DNA from: Burkholderiales bacterium
GTDB taxonomy: Bacteria; Pseudomonadota; Gammaproteobacteria; Burkholderiales; Burkholderiaceae_C
Assembly (NCBI GenBank): GCA_011391155.1
Contig: JAABRA010000110.1
Coordinates: 25,721-89,720 of the forward strand
DNA length: 64,000 nt
Direction: 5' to 3'
This document shows positions 42,742 through 51,504 of this stretch, piece by piece; positions within the stretch are counted from its first letter, which is position 1; every line of letters starts with the position of its first letter. A program made the position numbers and the translations under genes. The notes under the pieces are model-generated. The model did no database searches, was not told where the DNA came from, and saw only the letters and a program-made list of their open reading frames with translations.

Positions 42742-43923
42742 TCAGCTTCTGGGGCCGGCATACAGCCACGGGACGTCCAGGACCCGCTCGCCCAGCAGCT
42801 TGAGCGCGACATCCCGCCCCCGGCGGACCAGCCCGTCCGCGTGGAAGACCTCGCCATTGCGGATGGACCGCGCCTGCACCCGGGCGCAGCGTTGCCAGCG
42901 GTTCAGCGCATAGTGCTGCAGACGCTCGCCCACGCTCAGGGTGTCCAGCGCCAGTGAACGGCCCAGTTCCTGCGCATCCTCGATCGCCATGCCGGCACCC
43001 TGGGCCAGGTACGGCCGCATCGGGTGCGCGGCATCACCCAGCAAGGCCACCCGCCCCTGCGCCTGCTGCCAGGCGCCCTGCATGGGCGGCCGGTCGCACA
43101 GCGCCCACAAGCGCCAGTCGGGAATGCCAGCGATCAAGTCCTGCAGGCGATGGCAGGTGTGCCCCATCGCAGATTGCAGATCCGCAGGGTTGGCGCCGTG
43201 GTCCCAGCTTTGCAGGTCGCTCGCCACACGGCCCTGAACAATGGCGACCACGTTGAGCCACTCGCCCCTGCGCACGGGGTACTGAACGACGTGCAGCTTC
43301 GGGCCCAGCCAGACCGTGACCTGCTGGCTGCGCAGTTTCTCAGGCAGCCTGTCTTGCGGCACCATGGCGCGATAGGCCAGATGCCCGGGCACCCGGGGCG
43401 CGCCATCGTTGAGCATCAGTTCACGCACGCGACTCCAAAGCCCGTCGGCGCCGACCAGCACATCACCCTCGACTTCCAGTCCCTCAGTGGTCGTCAGCGC
43501 AACGCCATGGGGCGTTTCACGATAGCTCGCCAACCAGGTGCCCAGCCCCAGCCGCACGTCGCTGCGCTGCTGCAGCGCCTCCAGCAGCAGGCGGTGAAGA
43601 TCAGCACGGTGAATCGTGGCATAAGGCGCACCGTAAACCCGCACCGCCCGCTCGCCAAGCGCAAGCACACCCAGTTCCGTGCCAGACAGGGCGTCACGCA
43701 CCTGCAGGCGCTCGGGAAAGGCCGCCACCCGTTCCAGGTCAGCCGCCAGCCCGAAGCCCTGCAACACTCGGACGACATTGGGCCCGGTCTGGATGCCGGC
43801 CCCCACCTCGCCGAACTCACCGGCACGCTCGAACACCCGAACTTTCCACCCGGCGTGCGAGCACGCCAGCGCCGCGGCCAGACCGCCGATGCCCCCGCCT
43901 GCAATCAATACCTGTTTTGTCAT
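42742..43923 (-). CDS. FAD-dependent aromatic monooxygenase
   Basis: The 393-residue product is a class A flavoprotein monooxygenase: FAD fold 'LIAGGGIGGLAAALACSHAG', the DG motif in 'VLVGADGLWSRVRELM', and 'VALLGDAAHPMRPYLAQGAG' with 'MAIEDAQELGR'. It is closest in form to salicylate 1-monooxygenase and 3-hydroxybenzoate 6-hydroxylase. The substrate is unknown; a link to anthranilate or other kynurenine products is suggested only by proximity to the convergent kyn operon. Start chosen at ATG 43923, just before the FAD motif. Confidence 0.85.
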   Translation of the reverse strand: MTKQVLIAGGGIGGLAAALACSHAGWKVRVFERAGEFGEVGAGIQTGPNVVRVLQGFGLAADLERVAAFPERLQVRDALSGTELGVLALGERAVRVYGAPYATIHRADLHRLLLEALQQRSDVRLGLGTWLASYRETPHGVALTTTEGLEVEGDVLVGADGLWSRVRELMLNDGAPRVPGHLAYRAMVPQDRLPEKLRSQQVTVWLGPKLHVVQYPVRRGEWLNVVAIVQGRVASDLQSWDHGANPADLQSAMGHTCHRLQDLIAGIPDWRLWALCDRPPMQGAWQQAQGRVALLGDAAHPMRPYLAQGAGMAIEDAQELGRSLALDTLSVGERLQHYALNRWQRCARVQARSIRNGEVFHADGLVRRGRDVALKLLGERVLDVPWLYAGPRS

Positions 43924-44043
43924 GGGCCGAGATTTTGCAGCGCGAGGCAAACGTCGGGCTGACACCGACGTCGTGGTGCGCCACCGTGGAAAACACCACA
44001 ACGGACATCGGCGCTGCCCTGCACCGCATCGAGGATGACCGTG

Positions 44044-44074
44044 AAAACGACAACGCCAGCACTAGGCTGGCGTC
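44044..44074 (-). terminator. terminator after tRNA-His
   Basis: On the minus strand ACGCCAGC pairs with GCTGGCGT around a 5-nt loop, followed after a few bases by TTTT. It begins 10 bp after the tRNA 3' end. Confidence 0.65.
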
Positions 44075-44083
44075 AGGTTTACC

Positions 44084-44160
44084 TGGGGTGACTGATGGGG
44101 CTCGAACCCACGACAACCAGAATCACAATCTGGGACTCTACCAACTGAGCTACAGCCACC
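44084..44160 (-). tRNA. tRNA-His (GTG)
   Basis: The minus strand folds as a tRNA with the extra G(-1) typical of tRNA-His, acceptor GTGGCTG/CAGTCAC (one G-T pair), D-loop AGTTGGTAGAG, anticodon loop containing GTG, T-arm GTTCGAGCC and an encoded CCA end at 44084. Confidence 0.97.
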
Positions 44161-44188
44161 GTAAGCTGCTGATTATAGCGGCTTCTGC

Positions 44189-46126
44189 CTACCGGGCTGC
44201 AGCACGCTGAGCCGTTTCTGCGCCCACCGGGGGCTTGGCAACAAGAATTTCCGCCTTGAAACGACCCTTCAGTTCGTTGTAGTACGCCAGCACCTCCGCG
44301 GCACTCCAGAGCTGGTTGTACTGGTTCAGATTCTGGCGTCTCGCAGCTTCGGTTGCCGGTTCGAAGGCAATGATCTTGTTGACCCGTGCAATACCGAATC
44401 CCTGTGCGCCCAGATCCACGCCCACCAGTGCGGGCAGCGACGCGGGATCCGCCCGAAGCACCGCATCAATCAACTTGGCGGGCAACTGCTGGGTCTGTTC
44501 CCGGGAAACAATCATGGCGGGAGGCAGTTCCGCCGAAGCTGGACTGGCGCGCCAGGCGGCCAGCTTGACCGCACCCTCCTTGCGCGCCATTTCAGCAGCC
44601 CGTTCGGCAACGAGCTGCACACGGACAGCGTCCTTGACCTCCGAAAATGGTTTGGTTCGTGCCGGCGTGTACTGAACGATCCGTGCTGAGACCAGCTGAT
44701 TGGCGGCCGTCTCGATGGCTTCCGTGTTCCGCTTCTTCTCCACCGCATCGGGCGCAAAAACAGCACTCAGCAATTTGGGGTGTGCCAGAACACCGGTCGC
44801 TCCCGGCGCGGGCGTGCGGGTCAGGTTGGATGCCGTCTGGACCTCGAGCTTGAGCCGCTCCGCCACCGGTTTCAGGCTGTCAGACTGTTCGTAGACACCA
44901 TTGGTGAATGCGTCGGCCACTTCAGCAAATTTTCGCTGCGCTTGCTGTTTTTTGAGGTCAGTTTCAATTTGCCCACGCATTTCCTCGAAGCTCTTCATTT
45001 TGGGCGCCCTGATGTCCGTCAAACGAATGATGTGATAGCCGAATTCCGACTCCACCACGTCACTGATATCACCCTTTTTCATCGCAAAGGCAGAGTCCTC
45101 GAAAGACTTCACCATCGCGCCACGGGCAAAATAATCAAGGTCACCGCCATTGGGCGCCGAACCCGTGTCCTGTGAGTTCTTGCGCGCCAGGTCAGCAAAA
45201 CTATCAGGGGCCTTGCGAGCGCTGGCCAGCAATTCATCGGCCTTGGCCCGCGCCTTTTGCCGCTCTTCCGCGCTGGCGGTCTTGGGAGCGGAAATCAGGA
45301 TGTGGCTGGCACGACGCTCTTCCTGACCACTGAGCCGGGCCGCATTCTGTTCGTAATAGCCCTTCAAATCAGCCTCGTTGATCACCAGCGACTTCTTGAT
45401 GGTTTCCAGATCGAGCACCAGGAATTCGATGCTGGCCTGTTCGGGCGCCTGAAACTGTGCTTCGTTGCGTTTGTAGAACGCCTCCATGTCCGCGTCGGAC
45501 AGGACAACCTTGCCCGCGAAGTCCGCTGCGGTGAAACGCACCACCTGAACTTCCCGTTTTTCAAAAAATGCATTCAGGGCGACGTTGGCTCCGGCAGCAG
45601 GGGTGAAACCACTGCTGGACAGACTCGCCAGCACCTGCCGTGACGACAAATCTGCGCGAACCTGCGCTTCGAACATATCCGGCGTCATGCCCTGGCTGGC
45701 CACCAGTTGACGGTAGCGCTCCAGATCAAGACTACCGTCGGGGCGGCGCAGTCCGGCAATGGTCGGGTTCTGTTGCAGATCGCGTGCGAGTCGGGCGTCA
45801 CTGGTGACAAGTTTGAGTTTGTCGGCGGACGCCGCGAGCACCCGGTCGCGCATCAGTCGTTCCAGCGTCGCGTACCGGGCTTCGGGGGAATCCAGCAACT
45901 TGATATCCAGTGTCGGCATGGACTCACGGACCCGGTCAATTTCATTCTTGTGGGCGAAATCCCATTCCGCCTGGGTAATGTCCCGCCCTGCGACGCGAGC
46001 CACCGCGACGCCCTTGTCCTGCGAGCGGTTGTAGCCCTCAAGACCGAACAGCACGAACGACGGGATGATGAGCAAAAACATCAAGCCCATCATGATCTTG
46101 GTGTGCTTCCGAACGAAATCAAACAT
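44189..46126 (-). CDS. ppiD: periplasmic folding chaperone PpiD (SurA N-domain/parvulin)
   Basis: PpiD is anchored in the inner membrane and helps fold exported proteins near the Sec translocon. From ATG 46126 the product is 645 residues: a single membrane helix ('MMGLMFLLIIPSFVLFG', about 12-28), a SurA-like N-domain, a parvulin domain (about 250-350; 'RRASHILISAP', 'NGGDLDYFARGAMVKSFEDS', 'VVESEFGYHIIRLTD') and a helical C-domain. A start 13 codons earlier would put a terminator stem inside the coding region, so the later ATG is preferred. Confidence 0.92.
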   Translation of the reverse strand: MFDFVRKHTKIMMGLMFLLIIPSFVLFGLEGYNRSQDKGVAVARVAGRDITQAEWDFAHKNEIDRVRESMPTLDIKLLDSPEARYATLERLMRDRVLAASADKLKLVTSDARLARDLQQNPTIAGLRRPDGSLDLERYRQLVASQGMTPDMFEAQVRADLSSRQVLASLSSSGFTPAAGANVALNAFFEKREVQVVRFTAADFAGKVVLSDADMEAFYKRNEAQFQAPEQASIEFLVLDLETIKKSLVINEADLKGYYEQNAARLSGQEERRASHILISAPKTASAEERQKARAKADELLASARKAPDSFADLARKNSQDTGSAPNGGDLDYFARGAMVKSFEDSAFAMKKGDISDVVESEFGYHIIRLTDIRAPKMKSFEEMRGQIETDLKKQQAQRKFAEVADAFTNGVYEQSDSLKPVAERLKLEVQTASNLTRTPAPGATGVLAHPKLLSAVFAPDAVEKKRNTEAIETAANQLVSARIVQYTPARTKPFSEVKDAVRVQLVAERAAEMARKEGAVKLAAWRASPASAELPPAMIVSREQTQQLPAKLIDAVLRADPASLPALVGVDLGAQGFGIARVNKIIAFEPATEAARRQNLNQYNQLWSAAEVLAYYNELKGRFKAEILVAKPPVGAETAQRAAAR

Positions 46127-46140
46127 ACGCAGACTCTCAG

Positions 46141-46178
46141 TATCAAAAACAGAAAAGGCGAACATTGTGTTCGCCTTT
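46141..46178 (-). terminator. terminator between tRNA-Val and ppiD
   Basis: AAAGGCGAACA pairs perfectly with TGTTCGCCTTT (11 bp) around TTG, followed on the minus strand by TTTTCTGTTTTT. It starts 8 bp after the tRNA-Val end and stops 15 bp before the ppiD ATG. Confidence 0.85.
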
Positions 46179-46185
46179 GCAGTGG

Positions 46186-46261
46186 TGGTGGGTGCTGACG
46201 GGTTCGAACCGCCGACCTACGCCTTGTAAGGGCGCCGCTCTACCGACTGAGCTAAGCACCC
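46186..46261 (-). tRNA. tRNA-Val (TAC)
   Basis: The minus strand folds with acceptor GGGTGCT/AGCACCC, D-arm AGCTCAGTCGGTAGAGC, anticodon stem-loop with TAC, T-arm CGGTTCGAACCCG and an encoded CCA. It lies between hupB and ppiD. Confidence 0.97.
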
Positions 46262-46276
46262 CACCTAAACCGAATT

Positions 46277-46549
46277 TCAGTTCAAAGCATCCTTCAGGGC
46301 TTTGCCCGGACGGAACTTTGGCACTTTGGCAGCCTTGATTTTAATCGCTGCGCCGGTACGTGGATTTCGCCCACTACGGGCTGCGCGTTTACCGACGACA
46401 AAGGTGCCAAATCCGACCAACGAAACCGAACCGCCCTTTTTCAGGGTCGTTTTCACGGCGCCGACCATCGAATCCAGGGCTCGCGTGGCGGCAGCTTTGG
46501 ATATATCGGCATGCATTGCAATGTGCTCAATCAGTTCGGTCTTGTTCAC
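46277..46549 (-). CDS. hupB: HU-family nucleoid protein HupB
   Basis: HU bends and compacts DNA as a dimer. The product is 90 residues if it starts at GTG 46549: '[20 protein letters not shown]', '[20 protein letters not shown]' and '[14 protein letters not shown]'. The GTG has a GAGGGG site in front, whereas the ATG six codons earlier has none, and 90 residues is the normal HU length. It is followed by tRNA-Val after 15 bp, so the two are probably on one transcript. Confidence 0.95.
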   Translation of the reverse strand: MNKTELIEHIAMHADISKAAATRALDSMVGAVKTTLKKGGSVSLVGFGTFVVGKRAARSGRNPRTGAAIKIKAAKVPKFRPGKALKDALN

Positions 46550-46867
46550 AAGGAGCCCCTCGTTCATTAAAAGTGTTAATCGTCTTGCATCGTCCGCAAG
46601 CCTGAAGTCCGGTCACCCCCATTTACACAAGGAGTCATCAACCTACCCCACGACAGCAGCACGCGCTGCTGCCACGATTAGAGCCACCTGCTCCTGCAGT
46701 GTCAATACATCGCCGTTTGCCGCGCACACCCAGCGGCGAATTCTAGACGTTTTCAAAGCGATTTCCGCGGTAGGCAAAGGACATTTTCGAAGGGCCCGAA
46801 TTGTCCCCGAATCTTGTCACCCTGGCTGCCGCACCGCCGGTCCACAAAACGCGAATCGACAGGTTCG
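46550..46867. promoter_or_regulatory. 318-bp region upstream of hupB
   Basis: The gap holds the upstream region of hupB (minus) and ends at the DMT transporter stop. Several short inverted repeats such as GCAGCACGCGCTGCTGC (near 46657) are visible. I see no gene and no confident promoter hexamers. Confidence 0.4.
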
Positions 46868-47776
46868 TCAGGCCCGTGCGGGCCGGACCACCAGGCTGAC
46901 CCCCATCGCTGTGAGCACAGTCCCGATCACTGTCACAAGGGAGACGGGTTCATCGAAAAGGATCCACGCGAGAGCGGCAGTGGCGGGCGGCACCAGGTAC
47001 ATGAGACTGGACACAGATGCCGCCGCGCCGCGCTGGATCAGGATATACAAAAGGGAGCTTCCGCCCAGTGTCAACCCAAGCACAGACCAGGCCAATGCCG
47101 CAGCCAGATCGCTGGTCCAACGCATGGATTCACTTTCCAGCAAGGCCAGGGGCAATGTCACTACAAAAGCGGCCAGAAGTTGCACGGTGTTGGCGGATCG
47201 CACATCGCACGCCGCAACGAATCGCTTCTGGTAAAGCGTGCCGATCGTGATGCTCAACAGTGCGCCCAGGGCAAAACTCAAATTCAGTCCATTGGCCAGG
47301 TCGCCAGGCGCGCCGAAGCCAATTTTGTGCGAAACCACCAGGAACAGGCCGCCAAAGCCCATCAGCAGTCCAGCCCATTGCCGACGAGTGACAGGGCTAG
47401 CCGCACCGGACGTGCTGACCATCGAGAGCCAGAGCGCGGTCAGCACCGGCTGGAGTCCCACGATCAGGGCAGCCAGGCCAGAACCCATGCCCGCCTTGAC
47501 AGCGGCCCAGACGCCTCCAAGGTACCCGGCGTGCATGAGTGTGCCAGTCACCGCCAGATGCAGCCACTGGGATCCGGTACGGGGCCACTTGACGCGTGCA
47601 ATTGCAATCCAGAGCAGAAAGCACCCGATGGATAACGCGTAGCGGACCAACAGGAATTTGAACGGCGGCGAATGCGGCATTCCATACCGCGCAACGATAA
47701 AGCCGGTGCTCCAGATCAGCACAAACACGGCGGGCATCGCCCTGATCAGGACGATGTCACTGGGACGCGCGGTCAT
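46868..47776 (-). CDS. DMT/EamA family transporter
   Basis: The product is 302 residues from ATG 47776, with ten hydrophobic segments in two EamA repeats ('FVLIWSTGFIVARYGMPHSP', 'ALIVGLQPVLTALWLSMV', 'SLMYLVPPATAALAWILFDE'). Such inner-membrane carriers export amino acids or other metabolites; the substrate is unknown. The start overlaps the pgsA stop by 4 bp (ATGA), indicating translational coupling. Confidence 0.9.
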   Translation of the reverse strand: MTARPSDIVLIRAMPAVFVLIWSTGFIVARYGMPHSPPFKFLLVRYALSIGCFLLWIAIARVKWPRTGSQWLHLAVTGTLMHAGYLGGVWAAVKAGMGSGLAALIVGLQPVLTALWLSMVSTSGAASPVTRRQWAGLLMGFGGLFLVVSHKIGFGAPGDLANGLNLSFALGALLSITIGTLYQKRFVAACDVRSANTVQLLAAFVVTLPLALLESESMRWTSDLAAALAWSVLGLTLGGSSLLYILIQRGAAASVSSLMYLVPPATAALAWILFDEPVSLVTVIGTVLTAMGVSLVVRPARA

Positions 47777-48348
47777 TTCACTCGCGCCCGGATCTCTGGC
47801 AAGGCCTTCTGCAGGTAATAAACCATCGACCAGACCGTCAAAACAGCGGCCACCCAGATCAGCCAAACACCCCACACATGCGTATTGATCACACCGAAGA
47901 GAACGCCGTCAAAAAGCAGGAAGGGAATGGCCACCATTTGGGCAACCGTCTTGAGCTTTCCGATCATGTGGACCGCAACGCTCTTGGAGGCGCCAATCTG
48001 CGCCATCCACTCCCGCAGCGCGGAAATCGCAATCTCGCGGCCAATGATGATGAGCCCGACAAATACATCTGCGCGGTTCAAATGAACCAGAACCAGCAAC
48101 GAGGCACAGACCAGGAATTTGTCCGCAACCGGGTCAAGAAATGCACCGAACGAAGACGTCTGATTGAGCTTGCGCGCCAGATAGCCATCCAGCCAGTCGG
48201 TTGCCGCAAACAAGACAAACATCACGGTGGCGATCAGGTTCTTGTTGGCAAGCGTAGCGACGCTCTCTGGCAGGTAAAAAATACCCACGATCAACGGAAT
48301 CGCAACGATTCGCGTCCACGTCATGATGGTGGGGATAGTCAGGAACAT
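47773..48348 (-). CDS. pgsA: phosphatidylglycerophosphate synthase
   Basis: PgsA joins CDP-diacylglycerol and glycerol 3-phosphate, the committed step to phosphatidylglycerol. The 191-residue membrane protein has the CDP-alcohol phosphotransferase motif 'DWLDGYLARKLNQTSSFGAF' continuing into 'LDPVADK', and begins 'MFLTIPTIMTWTRIVAIPLI'. It follows uvrC after 41 bp, a common gamma/betaproteobacterial pair. Confidence 0.95.
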   Translation of the reverse strand: MFLTIPTIMTWTRIVAIPLIVGIFYLPESVATLANKNLIATVMFVLFAATDWLDGYLARKLNQTSSFGAFLDPVADKFLVCASLLVLVHLNRADVFVGLIIIGREIAISALREWMAQIGASKSVAVHMIGKLKTVAQMVAIPFLLFDGVLFGVINTHVWGVWLIWVAAVLTVWSMVYYLQKALPEIRARVK

Positions 48349-48389
48349 CGCTGGATTGTGGCATGCCTGCGCGGCGCATCAGGCTGGGT

Positions 48390-50363
48390 TCAGCGCAGTG
48401 CCCGATAAATCGTCTCTGCAAGATCATGCGAGATTCCGTCCACCGTCGCCAGGTCCTCGACGCTGGCGTCGGTCACTCCGCGGATCCCGCCGAAGCGGCG
48501 CAGCAAACTGGCACGTTTCTTGGGCCCGATCCCCGGGATTTCTTCGATTTTGCTGCCCCCCACGCGAACCTTGGCCCGTTGCGCCCGCATTCCGGTGATG
48601 GCGAAACGGTGCGCTTCGTCCCGAATCTGAGCGATCAACATCAGCGCGGCCGAATCACGGCCAAGATAGACTTTCTCGCGCCCGTCCGCAAAGACCAGTT
48701 CTTCGAGGCCTACTTTGCGCCCCTCGCCTTTTTCGACGCCGACGATCAGTGACACATTCAGCCCAAGAGACTGAAAAACCTCACGGGCGACGGAGACCTG
48801 CCCCTTTCCGCCGTCCACCAGGACCAGGTCGGGCAACGGTACCGTTCGCATCGACACCCCATCACCTTGCGATGTGATGGATGCGGCGACCTTGCCATAC
48901 CGGCGGGTCAGCACCTGGCGCATGGCGGCATAGTCGTCACCCGCGATGATGCCCGAGATGCCGAAGCGCCGGTATTCGGTGTTTTGCATCCTGTGGTGGT
49001 GGAATACCACACAGGAAGCCTGGGCCGCCTCACCCGCCGTGTGGGATATGTCGAAGCATTCAATGCGAAAAGCGTCGAGACTGTCTGGCGTCAAATCCAG
49101 CGCATCGATCAGCGCACGGGTCCGCGCCTGCTGCGAGCCCTCCTCGGCGAGCAGGCGGGCCAGCTGGATATCGGCATTTTGTTGCGCCATTTCAAGCCAG
49201 ACGCGACGTTGCTCGCGAGGGTTATGAACCGCATTGACCTTCAATCCGCTGGCCACCGACAACGCGTCAATCAGGCCTTTCGCGACGGCATGGCTTGTAA
49301 TCAGTGCTGGCGGCACAGGCACGCCAATGTAATGTTGCGCAATGAAAGCTTCGAGCACCTGGACCTCCACAGAATCCGCTGTGTCAGACGGGCTCCCCGA
49401 TTCGTCGGGCACTTGGAAGGGCTCATCCATGAACCGCATGGCTACGGCATCTTCAACATGGGCGGGAAAGTAGGGCCGGTCGCCCAGATGCCGGCCACCA
49501 CGAACCATGGCCAGGTTGACACAGGCACGTCCACCTTGTACTTTGGCCACAAGGATATCCACATCCCTGTCCGATGAGGTGTCGATGGCCTGCTGGTGCA
49601 AAACCCTTGACAAGGCGCTGATCTGATTGCGAACCTCGGCCGCCTCTTCAAATTCAAGCCGCTCGGCGTTGGACAGCATGCGCGACTCCAGCGCGACGAG
49701 CACGTCCTGGGTTTCGCCGCGCAAGAAAGCCGCTGCGCTGTCCACATCATGCGCATAAGACTCAACACTGATGTGGTTCACACAGGGACCCGAACAGCGC
49801 TTGATTTGGTAGAGCAGGCAGGGGCGCGTGCGATTGGCAAACACCGTGTCTTCGCAGGTACGCAGACGGAACACCTTCTGCAACAGCTGGATCGAGTCCT
49901 TGACGGCCCAGGCGCTTGGGTACGGACCAAAATACTGATGCTGCCGGTCTACCGCGCCCCTGTAGTAGGCCACGCGCGGAAATTGGGCCGCCATTGGCAG
50001 GTTGCCACCTGTCGCCGGCTTGCCGCTCGCGCCGGATATCTTGAGATACGGATAGCTCTTGTCGTCGCGAAAGAGAATGTTGAATTTGGGGCTCAGCGTC
50101 TTGATCAGGTTGTTCTCTAGCAACAAGGCCTCGGCTTCCGAGCGAACAACAGTCGTCTCCATACGCACGATCCTGCTGATCATGTGCCCTATTCGCGTCC
50201 CCGTTGGGGCCTTTTGAAAATAGCTCGATACCCGCTTTTTGAGATTGCCCGCCTTGCCAACATATAGCAACTGCCCATCAGCATCGAAATAGCGATAGAC
50301 ACCCGGCAAGGCCGGGAGCGCGGCAACATCACTCAACAATTGATCGGGATAAGACTGCGACAT
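48390..50363 (-). CDS. uvrC: excinuclease ABC subunit C
   Basis: UvrC makes both incisions in nucleotide excision repair. The product of about 657 residues has the GIY-YIG nuclease at the start ('[20 protein letters not shown]', '[10 protein letters not shown]'), a UVR motif region, the RNase H-like endonuclease ('[19 protein letters not shown]') and C-terminal HhH motifs ('[19 protein letters not shown]'). Starts at ATG 50363 or 50378 or TTG 50379-50381 are possible; none has a good ribosome site. Confidence 0.95.
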   Translation of the reverse strand: MSQSYPDQLLSDVAALPALPGVYRYFDADGQLLYVGKAGNLKKRVSSYFQKAPTGTRIGHMISRIVRMETTVVRSEAEALLLENNLIKTLSPKFNILFRDDKSYPYLKISGASGKPATGGNLPMAAQFPRVAYYRGAVDRQHQYFGPYPSAWAVKDSIQLLQKVFRLRTCEDTVFANRTRPCLLYQIKRCSGPCVNHISVESYAHDVDSAAAFLRGETQDVLVALESRMLSNAERLEFEEAAEVRNQISALSRVLHQQAIDTSSDRDVDILVAKVQGGRACVNLAMVRGGRHLGDRPYFPAHVEDAVAMRFMDEPFQVPDESGSPSDTADSVEVQVLEAFIAQHYIGVPVPPALITSHAVAKGLIDALSVASGLKVNAVHNPREQRRVWLEMAQQNADIQLARLLAEEGSQQARTRALIDALDLTPDSLDAFRIECFDISHTAGEAAQASCVVFHHHRMQNTEYRRFGISGIIAGDDYAAMRQVLTRRYGKVAASITSQGDGVSMRTVPLPDLVLVDGGKGQVSVAREVFQSLGLNVSLIVGVEKGEGRKVGLEELVFADGREKVYLGRDSAALMLIAQIRDEAHRFAITGMRAQRAKVRVGGSKIEEIPGIGPKKRASLLRRFGGIRGVTDASVEDLATVDGISHDLAETIYRALR

Positions 50364-50420
50364 CGAGAGTGCGTGCATCAACGACGGTCAGAAGAAGATT
50401 GAGACATCCCGGATTTCGCC

Positions 50421-50460
50421 AAAAAAAACGGGCTACAGCGCCCAGCGTTGTAGCCCGTAT
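50421..50460 (-). terminator. terminator after tRNA-Pro
   Basis: On the minus strand ACGGGCTACA pairs with TGTAGCCCGT around a 10-nt loop and runs directly into eight T residues. It starts 15 bp after the tRNA 3' end. Confidence 0.92.
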
Positions 50461-50474
50461 ATTTTCCAGATTTA

Positions 50475-50551
50475 TGGTCGGCGTGAAAGGATTCGAACCT
50501 TCGACCCCTTGCACCCCATGCAAGTGCGCTACCAGGCTGCGCTACACGCCG
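50475..50551 (-). tRNA. tRNA-Pro (GGG)
   Basis: The minus strand folds with acceptor CGGCGTG/CACGCCG, anticodon stem CTTGC/GCAAG with loop ATGGGGT (anticodon GGG), T-arm AGGTTCGAATCCT and an encoded CCA. It lies 26 bp after the MerR gene. Confidence 0.97.
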
Positions 50552-50577
50552 ACAAGTCTTAAATTATAACTTGTTCG

Positions 50578-51027
50578 TCAATGGGAAACGGACAAGAGGT
50601 CGCGAATTTCGAACAATTCACGCCGGATCAGATGGAGCCTTTGCCAATTCGCGGCGTCATCGTCTGGCTGGACTGCCTCTTCAAAATCATCAAACTGCGA
50701 GCTTGGTGAGTCGATCATTTCCACGCCGTCAATCGACTCCTCGCCGTCAGAGCGGCGAATTCTTCCGAGTTGCGTCAACTCCTGCAATTTGTTCCGCGCG
50801 CCACTGATCGTAAACCCTTGCTCGTAGAGCAAGTCACGGATGCGGCGAATCATCAGCACTTCGTGATGCTGGTAGTAACGCCGGTTGCCACGTCGCTTCA
50901 TGGGACGCAACTGGGTGAATTCCTGCTCCCAATAGCGAAGCACATGCGGCTTTACGCCGCAGAGATCCCCCACCTCACCAATGGTGAAATAGCGCTTTGC
51001 CGGGATGGACGGAAGTGGTTTCTCCAT
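50578..51027 (-). CDS. MerR-family transcriptional regulator
   Basis: The 149-residue product has an N-terminal MerR winged helix ('RYFTIGEVGDLCGVKPHVLR', 'YWEQEFTQLRPMKRRGNRRY') and a short coiled segment, with an acidic C-terminus and no cysteine pattern for metal. This small MerR protein regularly follows ihfA in proteobacteria; its targets are unknown. Confidence 0.92.
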   Translation of the reverse strand: MEKPLPSIPAKRYFTIGEVGDLCGVKPHVLRYWEQEFTQLRPMKRRGNRRYYQHHEVLMIRRIRDLLYEQGFTISGARNKLQELTQLGRIRRSDGEESIDGVEMIDSPSSQFDDFEEAVQPDDDAANWQRLHLIRRELFEIRDLLSVSH

Positions 51028-51127
51028 TTAAATCAATGTTCTGCACAGTAAACATGTGAGATTACTCCAACTCTCTGCCCCGTGCCAGCGCTTGTTGCAG
51101 CCAGAACCAAAAACACTTCCGAAGTGA

Positions 51128-51454
51128 TCAGGAAAGGTCGCCCTCGCCTTGAATCTGGTCTTTAAGTTTATGGCTCGCGTGGAAGGTTGCAACGCGACGT
51201 GCCTCGATGGGAATCGCCTCGCCGGTTCTTGGATTCCGTCCTGGCCGCGGCGCCTTGGTACGGATCTGGAAATTCCCGAAGCCCGAGATTCGCACATCCT
51301 GCCCCTCCACGAGGCTGTCCGAGATCAGGTCGAAAAATGCGTCGATCATGTCCTTGGACTCCCGCTTGTTCAAGCCAATCTGCTCAAACAGCAGTTCGGC
51401 GAGTTGAGCCTTCGTCAGCGCAGGGGTTTCAAGGCTTTCGACTGAAAATTCCAT
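51128..51454 (-). CDS. ihfA: integration host factor subunit alpha
   Basis: IHF-alpha pairs with IHF-beta to bend DNA sharply. The 108-residue product from ATG 51454 has 'ALTKAQLAELLFEQIGLNKR', 'DVRISGFGNFQIRTKAPRPG' and 'RNPRTGEAIPIEARRVATFH'. GAGGA lies 4 bp before this ATG; another ATG lies 9 codons upstream. It is 50 bp after pheT, the standard operon position. Confidence 0.95.
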   Translation of the reverse strand: MEFSVESLETPALTKAQLAELLFEQIGLNKRESKDMIDAFFDLISDSLVEGQDVRISGFGNFQIRTKAPRPGRNPRTGEAIPIEARRVATFHASHKLKDQIQGEGDLS

Positions 51455-51504
51455 GACATCCTCGTTGTTATCGATACCCATACGAAAAGAACTGGCTAGC
51501 ACCG

